NCBI RefSeq assembly: GCF_003688665.1
Contig: NZ_REFO01000010.1
Location: forward strand, 62,001-126,000
Reading direction: 5' to 3'
From: Hydrogenothermus marinus
Lineage (GTDB): Bacteria; Aquificota; Aquificia; Aquificales; Hydrogenothermaceae
Length of the DNA: 64,000 nucleotides
How positions within the stretch are numbered: position 1 is the stretch's first letter; every line of letters starts with the position of its first letter. Position numbers and translations under genes: made by a program. The notes under the pieces were generated by a model. The model had not been told where the DNA came from, ran no database searches, and saw only the letters and a program-made list of their open reading frames with translations. Positions 44,456 through 52,643 of this stretch are shown piece after piece.

Positions 44456-45571
44456 ATGGAACAGGTATTAACATATAAAGAAAAGTCTTCTCTAACTGCT
44501 GGCCTAACATTTACTATTTTTTCTATTTTATTTATTTTAGGTTTAACGGCAGTATCTATATTATCAGGTAAGATTCATAATGTATTACTTTTTCAGATAA
44601 GCGGGATTATATATCTTGCTGCTGCAATTTTTTATATAGTTGCAGTATTTTTTAAAGGAGAAAAATTATCAAAAATAGCAACTTTAACAGCTTTCACTGC
44701 TTGGGCTATCCAGTCTGCTGGCCTTTTTGTAAGAGGAATAGAAGCATATAATCTTGGAGTATTCCATCCACCTTGGACAAATCTTTATGAATCTTTAATG
44801 TTCTTTCCTTGGCTTGCTACTACCTTATATCTGTATATTGAAAGGGAATATAAAGTAAAAGCAATAGGAGCTTTTTTCTTTCCAATAGTTGCATTTTTAA
44901 TAATATGGGCACATCAGTTTAATACTGAAATTTCACCATTAGTACCAGCCCTTAGAAGTTATTGGCTTTATATACATGTTCTTGCATCATTTGCAGGTTA
45001 TGCAGGATTTACAATAGCATTTGGAGCATCAGTTGCATTTTTAATAAGAAATAATTTTGATAAAGATATTAAAGTAGATATTAAACATATTGCAGGTTTT
45101 GTTTTTTCTTTAGCCTTATTAATTCCTTTTGGCTACTGGACATTAACAGGTGCAAAAGATTTAAAAACAATGATAATGGGAATAATATTTGTTTTACTTC
45201 TTTTAACATTTATTTACTTTGCTACTTATGTTTTAAAACCTATTGGTAAATTCTTACCTAAGAAAAGCCTATTATCAGAAATAGCATTAAAAGCAGTTGC
45301 TATATCTTTTCCAATATGGACTGCATCAATAATACTTGGTGGAGCTTGGGCAAATGAAGCTTGGGGAAGTTATTGGAGCTGGGATCCAAAAGAAAACTGG
45401 GCTTTAATTGTATGGCTTTTCTTTGCTGCATACATTCATGGTAGAACAATTGGTAAATGGAAAGATACTACAGCAAGCTGGATAGTAGTTGCTGGTTTTA
45501 TAATGCTTTTAATCTGCTATTTTGGAGTTAATCTATATTTCCCAGGACTTCATAGTTATGCAACAGAATAA
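44456..45571 (+). CDS. ccsB: Cytochrome c biogenesis protein CcsB/ResC family (heme handling)
   Basis: 371 residues with about eight membrane segments. The Trp-rich heme motif is WGSYWSWDPKENWALIVW near residue 303, and conserved His residues lie in HPPWTNLYES, YIHVLASF and the C-terminal LHSYATE. It belongs to the System II heme exporter and c-type cytochrome assembly group; the partner ResB/Ccs1 is not in this window, and naming in the family (CcsA or CcsB) varies. It has its own promoter and is convergent with ispD, whose stop directly follows its own. Confidence 0.88.
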   Translation: MEQVLTYKEKSSLTAGLTFTIFSILFILGLTAVSILSGKIHNVLLFQISGIIYLAAAIFYIVAVFFKGEKLSKIATLTAFTAWAIQSAGLFVRGIEAYNLGVFHPPWTNLYESLMFFPWLATTLYLYIEREYKVKAIGAFFFPIVAFLIIWAHQFNTEISPLVPALRSYWLYIHVLASFAGYAGFTIAFGASVAFLIRNNFDKDIKVDIKHIAGFVFSLALLIPFGYWTLTGAKDLKTMIMGIIFVLLLLTFIYFATYVLKPIGKFLPKKSLLSEIALKAVAISFPIWTASIILGGAWANEAWGSYWSWDPKENWALIVWLFFAAYIHGRTIGKWKDTTASWIVVAGFIMLLICYFGVNLYFPGLHSYATE

Positions 45572-46249
45572 TTAAAATAGGGACTTTTTTGGTCCCTTAT
45601 TTAAAAGGCATTTTGCAAGTATTAAATCTTCTTTTGTTGTAATCTTAAAGTTTAAAATAGAACCTTCATTTATAGTAATATTTCCACCTATCCTTTCAAC
45701 AAGAGAAGAATCATCTGTTCCTAAAAAATTTTCTTGTTTTGCTTTTTCATGGGCTTTTTTTAAGATATCAAATTTAAATGTTTGAGGAGTTTGAATAATA
45801 TAAAGCTCATCTCTTTTGAGAGTCTCAATAACTTTATTTTCTTTAACTTTCTTTATTGTATCTTTTGAAGGAATAGCTGTAACACTCCCATCAAATCCTT
45901 TTTTTATATTTTTTATTCCATCTAAGAACATTTTTTCTGTTGCAAAAGGCCTTGCAGTATCATGTACTATTACAATATCTGCATTACTTATTTCTTGGAG
46001 GGCATTGTAAACACTATCTTGTCTTTCTTTTCCGCCTATTACTTTTTTTATATTTTTAAATGAAAAAATCTTTATTCTTTCTATATCTTCTTCTGGTAAG
46101 ACTAATATTACATCTGTAATTTCATCTATTTTATTTATAGTATTAATAGAATACTGGAATAAAGGCTCTCCTTTTAGTTTAATAAACTGCTTTTTTTCTC
46201 CAAATCTTTTTCCTTGCCCTGCCGCAAGAAGAATAGCTACTATTTTCAT
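45572..46249 (-). CDS. ispD: 2-C-methyl-D-erythritol 4-phosphate cytidylyltransferase IspD
   Basis: 225 residues from the ATG at 46249 (MKIVAILLAAGQGKRFG), with a gagga site just upstream; the longer frame to 46351 adds 34 unrelated residues. The nucleotide-binding LLAAGQGKRFGEKKQF, IVIVHDTARPFAT and the conserved TDDSSLVERIG motifs are present. It makes CDP-methylerythritol, one step before IspE, encoded at 14378. The merA gene lies 49 bases upstream on the same strand. Confidence 0.94.
   Translation of the reverse strand: MKIVAILLAAGQGKRFGEKKQFIKLKGEPLFQYSINTINKIDEITDVILVLPEEDIERIKIFSFKNIKKVIGGKERQDSVYNALQEISNADIVIVHDTARPFATEKMFLDGIKNIKKGFDGSVTAIPSKDTIKKVKENKVIETLKRDELYIIQTPQTFKFDILKKAHEKAKQENFLGTDDSSLVERIGGNITINEGSILNFKITTKEDLILAKCLLNKGPKKSLF
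45579..45600. terminator. Short bidirectional hairpin between ccsB and ispD
   Basis: AGGGAC/GTCCCT (45579-45584 and 45592-45597) with a 7-base T-rich loop, flanked by short A and T runs. It lies after the ccsB stop and inside the last codons of ispD. Weak T tract, so efficiency is uncertain. Confidence 0.5.
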
Positions 46250-46298
46250 TTTTGATCCTCTTTTATTTTCTATAAAAATATTATAGTCAATCTTTAAG

Positions 46299-47930
46299 CT
46301 ACTGGGCACAACAAGAGAGCTTTGATATATCCTTTTTAAAACTTTGAGCACAAAGTTTTATAGATTCTGATAAAGTAGGATAAACATCAACTGCTTGTAT
46401 TATATCTTCAATAGTAAGCCCGTATTTAATTATAAATACAGCTTTATGTATAATCTCTGCAGCATGAGGACTGAGAATATGTATACCTAAAACTTTACCT
46501 GTCTTTTTATCAGCTATCATTTTTATAACTCCTTTTGTCAGAAGACTTAACGCTGCTCTTGGAACTTTAGAAAAATCAAGAACTCTAATTTCTACTTCAT
46601 ATCCCATTTCTTTAGCTTCTTTTTCTTTTAATCCTACTGAACCGATTTCAGGATCAGTAAATATTGCATGAGGAACGGATAAATATTCTACTTTATTTTT
46701 GTTTCCTAAAAGAGCATTTTCTGCTGCTATACCTCCTTCCATTGCTGCAACAGTAACAAGCATTTTCTTTCCTACACAATCTCCAGCTGCATATATATCT
46801 GAATTTGATGTTTGCATATAATCGTTAGTTTCTATAAAACCTCTTGGATTTGTATTTACTCCAACAGTTTCAAGACCTATATCCCTTGTGTTAGGTGTTC
46901 TTCCAGTAGCTACAAGGATATCTGTTCCTACTATTTTATATTTTTTGCCATTTAATTCGCATTCTAAAAATATTTCATTACCATTTTCAAATACATTTTC
47001 TATATTAACATTAGTTAGTATGTTTAAGCCTTCTTCATTAAGAATTTTATGTAATTCTTTTCTTATTTCTGGTTCTTCTACCATCGCAATTTCTGGTAAA
47101 GCTTCAACAATAGTTACTTTACTTCCCATTCTAAAGAATGCTTGTCCAAGTTCCAAACCTATAGCTCCACCGCCAATAATTATCAAATGTTTTGGTAAAT
47201 GATCTATGTTAAATATATCATCACTTGTATAGTATTTGACTTTAGAAAGATTTTTTATAGGTGGAATACCCGGTCTTGCTCCTGTTGTTATAACTGCTTT
47301 ATAAAAGCTTATTTTGTCCTTTCCTACCTGTGCTAATGTATTACCTACAAACCTTCCTCTACAATCTCTATACTCTATCTGAGGATAAGCATCAAGAATA
47401 TTCCAGTATTTTTCTTTTCTAAGTTCATTTAATAAATCTTCTTTTTCATTAATAACTTTTTTTATATCTATTTCTCCTTTTTCAAGTTTAATACCAGAAA
47501 ATGGGTTTTTTAAAGGTGTATAAAATGTATTTGCTACTTCTATAAGATATTTAGAAGGTACACATCCTCTATTAAGACAAGTTCCTCCTATTATATTATC
47601 TTCAGCCACTAAAACTTTTGCACCTAAATCGGAAGCTTTTATAGCTGCAGCAAAACCTGCAGAGCCACCTCCAAGAATAAATAAATCATAAATATCTTTT
47701 TTTGGAATATATATTTCTGGAGATTCTTTTATAACTTGAGCTCCATATCCAGCTTTTTCTACTGCTTTTATTAGTTTTTCTACTGAAACTTCTTCTTTAG
47801 TTTCTATTTCTGCAAATCCTTGAGGAAAATATACTTTAGCTTCTTTTACTTCTTTAACTGATTCTAAGGCTTTTTTAACTGTTTCAGCACAATGCTCACA
47901 AGTCATTCCTATTATTCTAAGTTTTATCAT
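46299..47930 (-). CDS. merA: Mercuric reductase MerA with N-terminal HMA domain
   Basis: 543 residues from the ATG at 47930, 10 bases after GAGGAGG; a TTG at 47948 includes that site and is rejected. The N-terminal heavy-metal domain has IGMTCEHC (Cys11, Cys14). The flavoprotein core has the redox pair in GGTCLNRGCVPSKYL, FAD and NAD loops (LFILGGGSAGFAA; LIIIGGGAIGLELG), and TAGDCVG-like YAAGDCVG. The C-terminus LSCCAQ has the vicinal Cys pair (540, 541) that hands Hg(II) to the active site, which separates MerA from other pyridine nucleotide oxidoreductases. It reduces Hg(II) to Hg(0) with NADPH. Confidence 0.93.
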   Translation of the reverse strand: MIKLRIIGMTCEHCAETVKKALESVKEVKEAKVYFPQGFAEIETKEEVSVEKLIKAVEKAGYGAQVIKESPEIYIPKKDIYDLFILGGGSAGFAAAIKASDLGAKVLVAEDNIIGGTCLNRGCVPSKYLIEVANTFYTPLKNPFSGIKLEKGEIDIKKVINEKEDLLNELRKEKYWNILDAYPQIEYRDCRGRFVGNTLAQVGKDKISFYKAVITTGARPGIPPIKNLSKVKYYTSDDIFNIDHLPKHLIIIGGGAIGLELGQAFFRMGSKVTIVEALPEIAMVEEPEIRKELHKILNEEGLNILTNVNIENVFENGNEIFLECELNGKKYKIVGTDILVATGRTPNTRDIGLETVGVNTNPRGFIETNDYMQTSNSDIYAAGDCVGKKMLVTVAAMEGGIAAENALLGNKNKVEYLSVPHAIFTDPEIGSVGLKEKEAKEMGYEVEIRVLDFSKVPRAALSLLTKGVIKMIADKKTGKVLGIHILSPHAAEIIHKAVFIIKYGLTIEDIIQAVDVYPTLSESIKLCAQSFKKDISKLSCCAQ

Positions 47931-47944
47931 AGTTTGTTTCCTCC

Positions 47945-48088
47945 TCAAAATTTAGTTTTACCTATAATCTTACCTTTATAATGTCCAGCTTTTAGTATAT
48001 TTTTAATATTGTCATCTCTTACAACTACTGCTATATGTATACATCAAGAAACAGCAAGTAAAGATACAATGGTACCTAAATCTTTAAT
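47945..48088 (-). pseudogene. 48-codon frame between csoR and merA, ATT start and in-frame TGA
   Basis: The frame starts at ATT (48088), 8 bases after GGAGG formed by the csoR 3' end. It runs KDLGTIVSLLAVS, then TGA (codon 15, 48046-48044), then CIHIAVVVRDDNIK, and ends GHYKGKIIGKTKF-stop. Its stop is part of TGAGGAGG, the merA ribosome site. So it lies exactly where a small operon gene would. The TGA directly precedes a Cys codon. It may be a decayed gene, a fragment (the end loosely resembles MDR dehydrogenase C-termini) or a selenocysteine gene. I do not recognise a family, and no convincing bacterial SECIS hairpin is visible. Confidence 0.35.
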
Positions 48089-48089
48089 T

Positions 48090-48383
48090 TTAACAACCTC
48101 CTTTTGAAAACTTTTTTACTGCTTGAAGAAAATCTTCTAAAGCTTTAATATCTCCAGCTTCTACTCTTGGTTTCACACAAAATTCTACATGTTCTTCAAG
48201 CAGTCTTTCTCCTACAGATTTAAGGGCAGATCTAATAGCAGAAATCTGAACAAGAATATCATCACAACTTCTTTTATTTTTTATCATTTTTTGAATTCCT
48301 CTAATCTGTCCTTCAATTTTTGATAAACGGGATAGTAATTCCTTCATTGCTTCATCGGAAAGATAAACATCACATTTATTCAT
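48090..48383 (-). CDS. csoR: CsoR/RcnR-family metal-sensing transcriptional repressor
   Basis: 97 residues, all-helical. Metal ligands of the Cu(I)-sensing type are present: Cys40 (RSCDDIL), His65 and Cys69 (EEHVEFC). There is also a Cys at position 4, near the fourth ligand position used by RcnR, and a terminal Cys97. Members repress by binding DNA in the metal-free state. The gene precedes merA by a 48-codon frame, so it probably controls mercury or copper response rather than a MerR-type activator. Its ribosome site (ggggg) is part of the palindromic operator at 48388-48404. Confidence 0.88.
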   Translation of the reverse strand: MNKCDVYLSDEAMKELLSRLSKIEGQIRGIQKMIKNKRSCDDILVQISAIRSALKSVGERLLEEHVEFCVKPRVEAGDIKALEDFLQAVKKFSKGGC

Positions 48384-48387
48384 ACAT

Positions 48388-48404
48388 ATACCCCCTATAG
48401 GTAT
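48388..48404. promoter_or_regulatory. Candidate CsoR operator overlapping the csoR ribosome site
   Basis: ATACC-CCCTATA-GGTAT is an inverted repeat with a G/C-tract core like known CsoR-family operators. It ends 4 bases before the csoR start codon, and its G run on the minus strand is the only ribosome site, so binding would block both transcription and translation entry. Autoregulation of csoR and the merA operon is inferred. Confidence 0.6.
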
Positions 48405-48472
48405 AATTATTTATAATTATAAATTATAGTAAGATAAATAAAACGTCAAGAATTAAATAAGGTATTCTAAAA

Positions 48473-48853
48473 TTAAGCAATCAAAAATAAAAATAAGTGA
48501 AATATTATTAAAAATAAGGCGGTAATAAAAAAGAAAAAAATAACTAAAAGATACATATTATAAATAGCAAAAACAGCTAAACCCATTTTTTCAGCTATTT
48601 CTTGATTTTTTACCCTAAAGTGGGAACCTAATTTCTGTTTTACATTACCAAATAAACTCTCTATTAAATATCTATACCTACCAAACTTATTCCAGCCTTC
48701 TTTTGATTTTTTCCTTAATGGATGTTTTACATTTATCCTAAATGTTTCTTTTACTCTAATAGCTAATTCTATTCCTGATTTTGCTATATCTTCCATTATT
48801 TTAATACTATCAAAATTTTACATCTGACTCTCTATTTTTAGAACAGCTTTAAT
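48473..48853 (-). pseudogene. Transposase remnant (C-terminal part, IS4/IS5-like DDE)
   Basis: The main frame (48796-48473, 107 residues) contains RVKETFRINVKHPLRKK and YRYLIESLFGNVKQKLGSHF, with the catalytic Glu block of DDE transposases, then an aliphatic tail. Upstream, the same frame reads IKAVLKIESQM-stop-NFDSIKIMEDIAKSG, with a TAA at 48818-48820. The first two Asp blocks are missing, so the gene is internally deleted. The AVLK piece matches the start of the scar at 14186-14296. It lies next to csoR-merA, which suggests past mobility there. Confidence 0.75.
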
Positions 48854-48958
48854 ACTTTTAAAAAAAGAAAGGTAAAAGTTGTCATAAGCTATATTTTTAT
48901 CCAATAAAATTTGTTGTATACTCTTTAAGCAAAAAACAAAATAAGTTAGGGATTAAAA

Positions 48959-49846
48959 ATGAAAAAATTTACATCTTTATTTTTGTTAATCTTAGTTATA
49001 TATAAAGTTTCTATTTCAAATGAAAACATACCATCATCAATAACTGAAAATCAGATAACAAATATAAAAGTATATACATATAAAGCTCTAAATCTTAGCT
49101 TAAATGCTTATTCAGAGCTTAAAAGTTTGAGACCAAATAAAAAAAATACACAAACGTTTTTAGAATCTGCTTTATTTTTCTTAAATGAAGCTTCTATTTA
49201 TTCTCCTTCTTATATTATTAAAAAACATATTGAAACCTTAATAAAAAGGATGAAAAATTTTCCAGATGAAAATTATAAAAAAGACTTAATTTCTTTAAAG
49301 TATGAAATTGAAAGTATTGAAGCTAATTTAACAGATTATGATAATATTAAGGAAAATATAGACAAGATATTAAACAACTACACTATATCCAAGAATAAAG
49401 AAGTGATATCTGAATTACAGAAGTTATCAGAAAATATTAATCTTCCATTAATAGATAATCCATTAAAAGATGCAAAAACTTTCCTTGCTATAGCTTACGA
49501 CAATTTGAAAGCATCTAGATTAAAAAAAGCAAAACAATCTATAGAAATAGCTTTAGACCCTATGATAAAACTTACAAGTAGAGAAAATCTATATTTAGTA
49601 AGATTTAAAAATTTAATTTATTATAGTTCTAAAGCATATTTCAATAATAATATTGAAATATCTAAGGTTTATCTACAACTAGCTAAAAACTTTCTCCAAC
49701 TTGCTTATAAAGTTTCTATAGATGAAAATAAAGATATGATAAAAGGATTTTTAAATCAGATTAATTTTATAGAAAAAAATTTCCAAAATAAGCCCCAAAT
49801 AGAAAAAGAGTTTATAATTATTGTAAGACAAATTAAAAATTTATAA
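48959..49846 (+). CDS. Hypothetical exported helical protein
   Basis: 295 residues with a signal peptide (KFTSLFLLILVIYKVSIS) and an otherwise all-helical, Lys/Asn-rich sequence without Cys. Two similar helical parts seem to occur (SALFFLNEASIYSPS and ASRLKKAKQSIEIALD with LQLAKNFLQLAYKVS), giving an internal-duplication feel like YfdX-type periplasmic proteins, but the likeness is weak. It lies between the transposase remnant and moaE; the 11-base gap to moaE suggests co-transcription. Function unknown. Confidence 0.6.
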   Translation: MKKFTSLFLLILVIYKVSISNENIPSSITENQITNIKVYTYKALNLSLNAYSELKSLRPNKKNTQTFLESALFFLNEASIYSPSYIIKKHIETLIKRMKNFPDENYKKDLISLKYEIESIEANLTDYDNIKENIDKILNNYTISKNKEVISELQKLSENINLPLIDNPLKDAKTFLAIAYDNLKASRLKKAKQSIEIALDPMIKLTSRENLYLVRFKNLIYYSSKAYFNNNIEISKVYLQLAKNFLQLAYKVSIDENKDMIKGFLNQINFIEKNFQNKPQIEKEFIIIVRQIKNL

Positions 49847-49857
49847 AGGAGTAAATA

Positions 49858-50268
49858 ATGGTTCCAGAAATATATATTGGTGAAACCTGGTATTCTTTAG
49901 AAGAAATATTTAGTTCTTATAAAGATGAAAGTTGTGGTGCAGTGGATATATTTCTTGGTATTCCAAGGTCTGCTCCAGAAGATGGAGAGGTTTTAGAACT
50001 TCATTATGAAGCTTATGAATCAATGGCTGAAAAAGTTATAAAAGAGATAATAAATGAAGCCAAAAATAAATTCGGAATTAAACATGCAGTAGTCCACCAT
50101 AGAACAGGAGTTGTACCATTGTTAGTTCCTTCTTTTTTAGTAGCTGTATGGGCAGGCCATAGACAAGAAGCATTTGCAGCTTGTAGATATATAGTTGATG
50201 AAGTAAAAGCAAGAGCTCCAATATGGAAAAAAGAAATTTTCAAAGATAAAACAGAAAGCTGGAAGTAG
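49858..50268 (+). CDS. moaE: Molybdopterin synthase catalytic subunit MoaE
   Basis: 136 residues. Family features are GAVDIFLGIPRSAPEDG, LELHYEAYESMAEKVI, HRTGVVPLLVPSFLVAVWAGHR and the catalytic Lys in VKARAPIWKKE. It transfers sulfur from MoaD to precursor Z to make molybdopterin. No moaD or other cofactor genes lie nearby, so it is a separated member of the pathway. The ATG has a ggag site. The stop abuts the convergent yicC stop. Confidence 0.92.
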   Translation: MVPEIYIGETWYSLEEIFSSYKDESCGAVDIFLGIPRSAPEDGEVLELHYEAYESMAEKVIKEIINEAKNKFGIKHAVVHHRTGVVPLLVPSFLVAVWAGHRQEAFAACRYIVDEVKARAPIWKKEIFKDKTESWK

Positions 50269-51129
50269 CTATTCTATGTTAGCTACTTGTTGGCGGATTT
50301 TTTCTATTTCTGATTTTATTTCTATAGTATATTTACTAAAATCTGGTATTTTATTTCCAAGAGTATTTATTTCTCTATGCATTTCTTGACATAGAAAGTC
50401 TAATTTTCTTCCTATTGGTTCATCAAGTTTTAAAAGTTGTCTAAATCTTTTTAAATGTGATTCAAGTCTTACAATCTCTTCTGTAATATCTAATTTTTCT
50501 GCAATTATACTTGTTTCAATAAAAGCTCTTTCTTTGTATTCTTCTTGGAGTAGTTCTTTTAATTTTTCTATCATCTTATTTTTTTGCTTTTCAATAATAT
50601 TATCCTTTTCTTGTTTTATTTTCTCAAGAAGATTTTCTATTTCATTTAATCTATTTTCAATATCTTTAACTAAATTTTCTCCTTCTTTTTTTCTTTCTTT
50701 TTTTAGTTCTTCAGATGCTTTTTCTAAGGCTTTAAAAACATTTTCTTTAAGATTTTCATCTATAGGTTCTTCTTTTTCTAAGGAAGACATTAAAGATGAA
50801 GAAATTTCATAAATTTTATCATCAGATGGATTTAAATTTATTTTTTGCATTATGTTTTTTACATAATCTACTGCTTTTTCTAATACATCTATATTTAATA
50901 TTTTTTCTGGGTTTTTATATTTAACATCAATAAAAACTTGAAAACTTCCTCTTGAAAAATAATTTTTCAGAAAATTCCTTACTTCATTTTCAATAAAAAA
51001 TAAAATATCTCTACTTCCTTTTACAGATATATCTATACCTTTGTTATTAACAGATTTTATTCTTACAAATATTTCATAATCTTCTGTTTGAATTTCTGAA
51101 AAACCTATTCCTGTCATGCTATATGGCAT
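50269..51129 (-). CDS. yicC: YicC-family endoribonuclease
   Basis: 286 residues, normal for the family. The start MPYSMTGIGFSEIQTEDYEI and the end HREINTLGNKIPDFS-type block (CQEMHREINTLGNKI) are diagnostic. YicC proteins are RNases reported to act on small RNAs and other transcripts in enteric bacteria; the role here is unknown. The ATG shares a base with the aroD stop (TAATG), so the two genes are coupled. Confidence 0.9.
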   Translation of the reverse strand: MPYSMTGIGFSEIQTEDYEIFVRIKSVNNKGIDISVKGSRDILFFIENEVRNFLKNYFSRGSFQVFIDVKYKNPEKILNIDVLEKAVDYVKNIMQKINLNPSDDKIYEISSSLMSSLEKEEPIDENLKENVFKALEKASEELKKERKKEGENLVKDIENRLNEIENLLEKIKQEKDNIIEKQKNKMIEKLKELLQEEYKERAFIETSIIAEKLDITEEIVRLESHLKRFRQLLKLDEPIGRKLDFLCQEMHREINTLGNKIPDFSKYTIEIKSEIEKIRQQVANIE

Positions 51130-51833
51130 TATTTATCTCCTTTTAGTAATCCATAAAACTCAAGTTCATCTTTTAATTTTTCTATTTCTATTTGTCCAGG
51201 TGCAAAAGCTACTCCTATATAAGAATAAGTAATTACACTACCAAAGAAAAACCCAGATACTCTTGTAATTCTTCCAAGTTCACCCATTCCAATTGCAACT
51301 ATATTTTTATCTTTATTTTTATTAGTAATACATAATATTCTTGCAACATCTTCTTTTGTTTTTACATTAAAAGCATACTTTATAATATCAGCTCCAAGTT
51401 CTAAAGCTTTATCTATTATTTTTTGAATCTCTTCTTTTGAAGGAGTTTTTTCAAAATCATGGTAAGAAACAAGAGCAAGACAATTATTCTCTTTTGCTAT
51501 TTTAATAACCTTTTCTCTTAATCCTTCTGAAGAAAGTTCTATATCTATAATATCAACCTGAGGAGCTATTTCTTTAAATATTCTTTCTCTTTCATAATCA
51601 GAAATAGGCGTTCCTCCTTCTTTTTTTGATCTTATAGTTGCAAGTACATATAGACCTAATTTTTTTATGAAGGATATTTTTTCTAAAATATAATTTATAT
51701 TTCTATCTCTAAATTGATCTATCCTAAGTTCTATTATATTTGCTCCTTTTTCCTTAGCTTTATTTACTGTTTCTTCAAAATCTTTATCATTTACAGGTAT
51801 AGCAATAAGTGGTTTTTCACCAAGTTTTAACAA
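51129..51833 (-). CDS. aroD: 3-dehydroquinate dehydratase type I
   Basis: 234 residues starting at TTG (51833), 9 bases after a GGAGG site. Type I features: IELRIDQF early, the catalytic His in LVSYHDFEKTPS, and the Schiff-base Lys in IIKYAFNVKT. The final RVSGFFFGSVITYSYIGVAFAPGQ is also typical. It carries out step three of the shikimate pathway. It is coupled to yicC downstream. Confidence 0.93.
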   Translation of the reverse strand: MLKLGEKPLIAIPVNDKDFEETVNKAKEKGANIIELRIDQFRDRNINYILEKISFIKKLGLYVLATIRSKKEGGTPISDYERERIFKEIAPQVDIIDIELSSEGLREKVIKIAKENNCLALVSYHDFEKTPSKEEIQKIIDKALELGADIIKYAFNVKTKEDVARILCITNKNKDKNIVAIGMGELGRITRVSGFFFGSVITYSYIGVAFAPGQIEIEKLKDELEFYGLLKGDK

Positions 51834-51913
51834 GTTTAAAAACCTCCATATTTGGAAAATAATTAAAATTATAATATAATAACAAACCTATTTAAAATTT
51901 GGAGGATAAGCAT

Positions 51914-52462
51914 ATGAAACTACCAGCAAAGCTGGTGGAAAGAGTATCAGATAATATTATAGATGAATTGATAGAAAATCATATAATAGAGCCAGAAAAT
52001 CCTGAAGAGTTCAAAGGGAAAGTAAAAGAAATAATAGTTCATGCTATAGAAGAAGAGAAAGAGATAGAACAAGAAGCAGAAAGATTAGTAGAAGAAAATC
52101 TTCATATAGTCCAATCAGAAGAACTAAGATATTCTACTGCTGTTAAAAAGGTTAAAGAAAAGTTAGCAGAAGAAAGAAATATACATCTTGATCCTGAAGA
52201 AAGAATGAACCAGGTAGCCCACAGAATAAAAAAACTTATTGAGACAGATGATACTGTTGAAATTTTTGAACATCCAAATAAAATTAGAAAAAGAATATTT
52301 GAAAAATTAAAACAGCTTGTTAGAGAAGAAAGAGATATAGACAGAGAAGTAAGAAGAAGAATAAAATCTTACTCAAAGAAAATATTAGAAGGAACCCCTG
52401 AATGGAAAATTCTTTACAATAGAATTTACCAAGATGAATTAATAAAAAGGGGTCTTGCTTAG
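51914..52462 (+). CDS. DUF507 family protein (two repeats)
   Basis: 182 residues from the ATG at 51914; the TTG at 51899 contains the ribosome site itself. The sequence is charged and helical, and seems to contain two DUF507 units: MKLPAKLVERVSDNIIDEL with EEEKEIEQEAERLVEEN, then HPNKIRKRIFEKLKQLVREE with ERDIDREVRRRIKSYS. The family is cytosolic and of unknown function, common in Aquificota and other deep branches. Followed by tRNA-Leu with its own promoter. Confidence 0.8.
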   Translation: MKLPAKLVERVSDNIIDELIENHIIEPENPEEFKGKVKEIIVHAIEEEKEIEQEAERLVEENLHIVQSEELRYSTAVKKVKEKLAEERNIHLDPEERMNQVAHRIKKLIETDDTVEIFEHPNKIRKRIFEKLKQLVREERDIDREVRRRIKSYSKKILEGTPEWKILYNRIYQDELIKRGLA

Positions 52463-52481
52463 CTAATTACTCCAAAAAATC

Positions 52482-52510
52482 TTGTAAAAAAATTTTTTTT
52501 GCTTTATAAT
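52482..52510 (+). promoter_or_regulatory. Sigma-70-like promoter of tRNA-Leu
   Basis: TTGTAA (52482-52487) and consensus TATAAT (52505-52510) with a 17-base spacer; predicted start near 52517, 8 bases before the mature tRNA end. Confidence 0.75.
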
Positions 52511-52524
52511 ATTGTTCCTTATAT

Positions 52525-52611
52525 GCGAGAGTGGCGGAACTGGCAGACGCGAGGGACTTAAAATCCCTTGGCCGCAAGGCCGTGGGGGTTCGATTCCCCC
52601 CTCTCGCACCA
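52525..52611 (+). tRNA. tRNA-Leu (anticodon TAA), CCA encoded
   Basis: Class II tRNA: acceptor GCGAGAG with CTCTCGC, anticodon stem AGGGA/TCCCT region with loop CTTAAAA giving TAA, long variable arm TGGCCGCAAGGCCG with a GGCC/GGCC hairpin, T stem GGGGG/CCCCC, discriminator A, encoded CCA. Confidence 0.97.
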
Positions 52612-52643
52612 CTTTAAATCTCACTTAAAAAGAGGTTCAATTA

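Noticed and set aside
46250-46351. 34-residue extension of IspD
   Set aside because: IspD proteins begin at the KIVAILLAAGQGKRFG block, and ATG 46249 has a ribosome site.
47931-47948. TTG start for merA at 47948
   Set aside because: The codon and the next two make up the ribosome site of the ATG at 47930.
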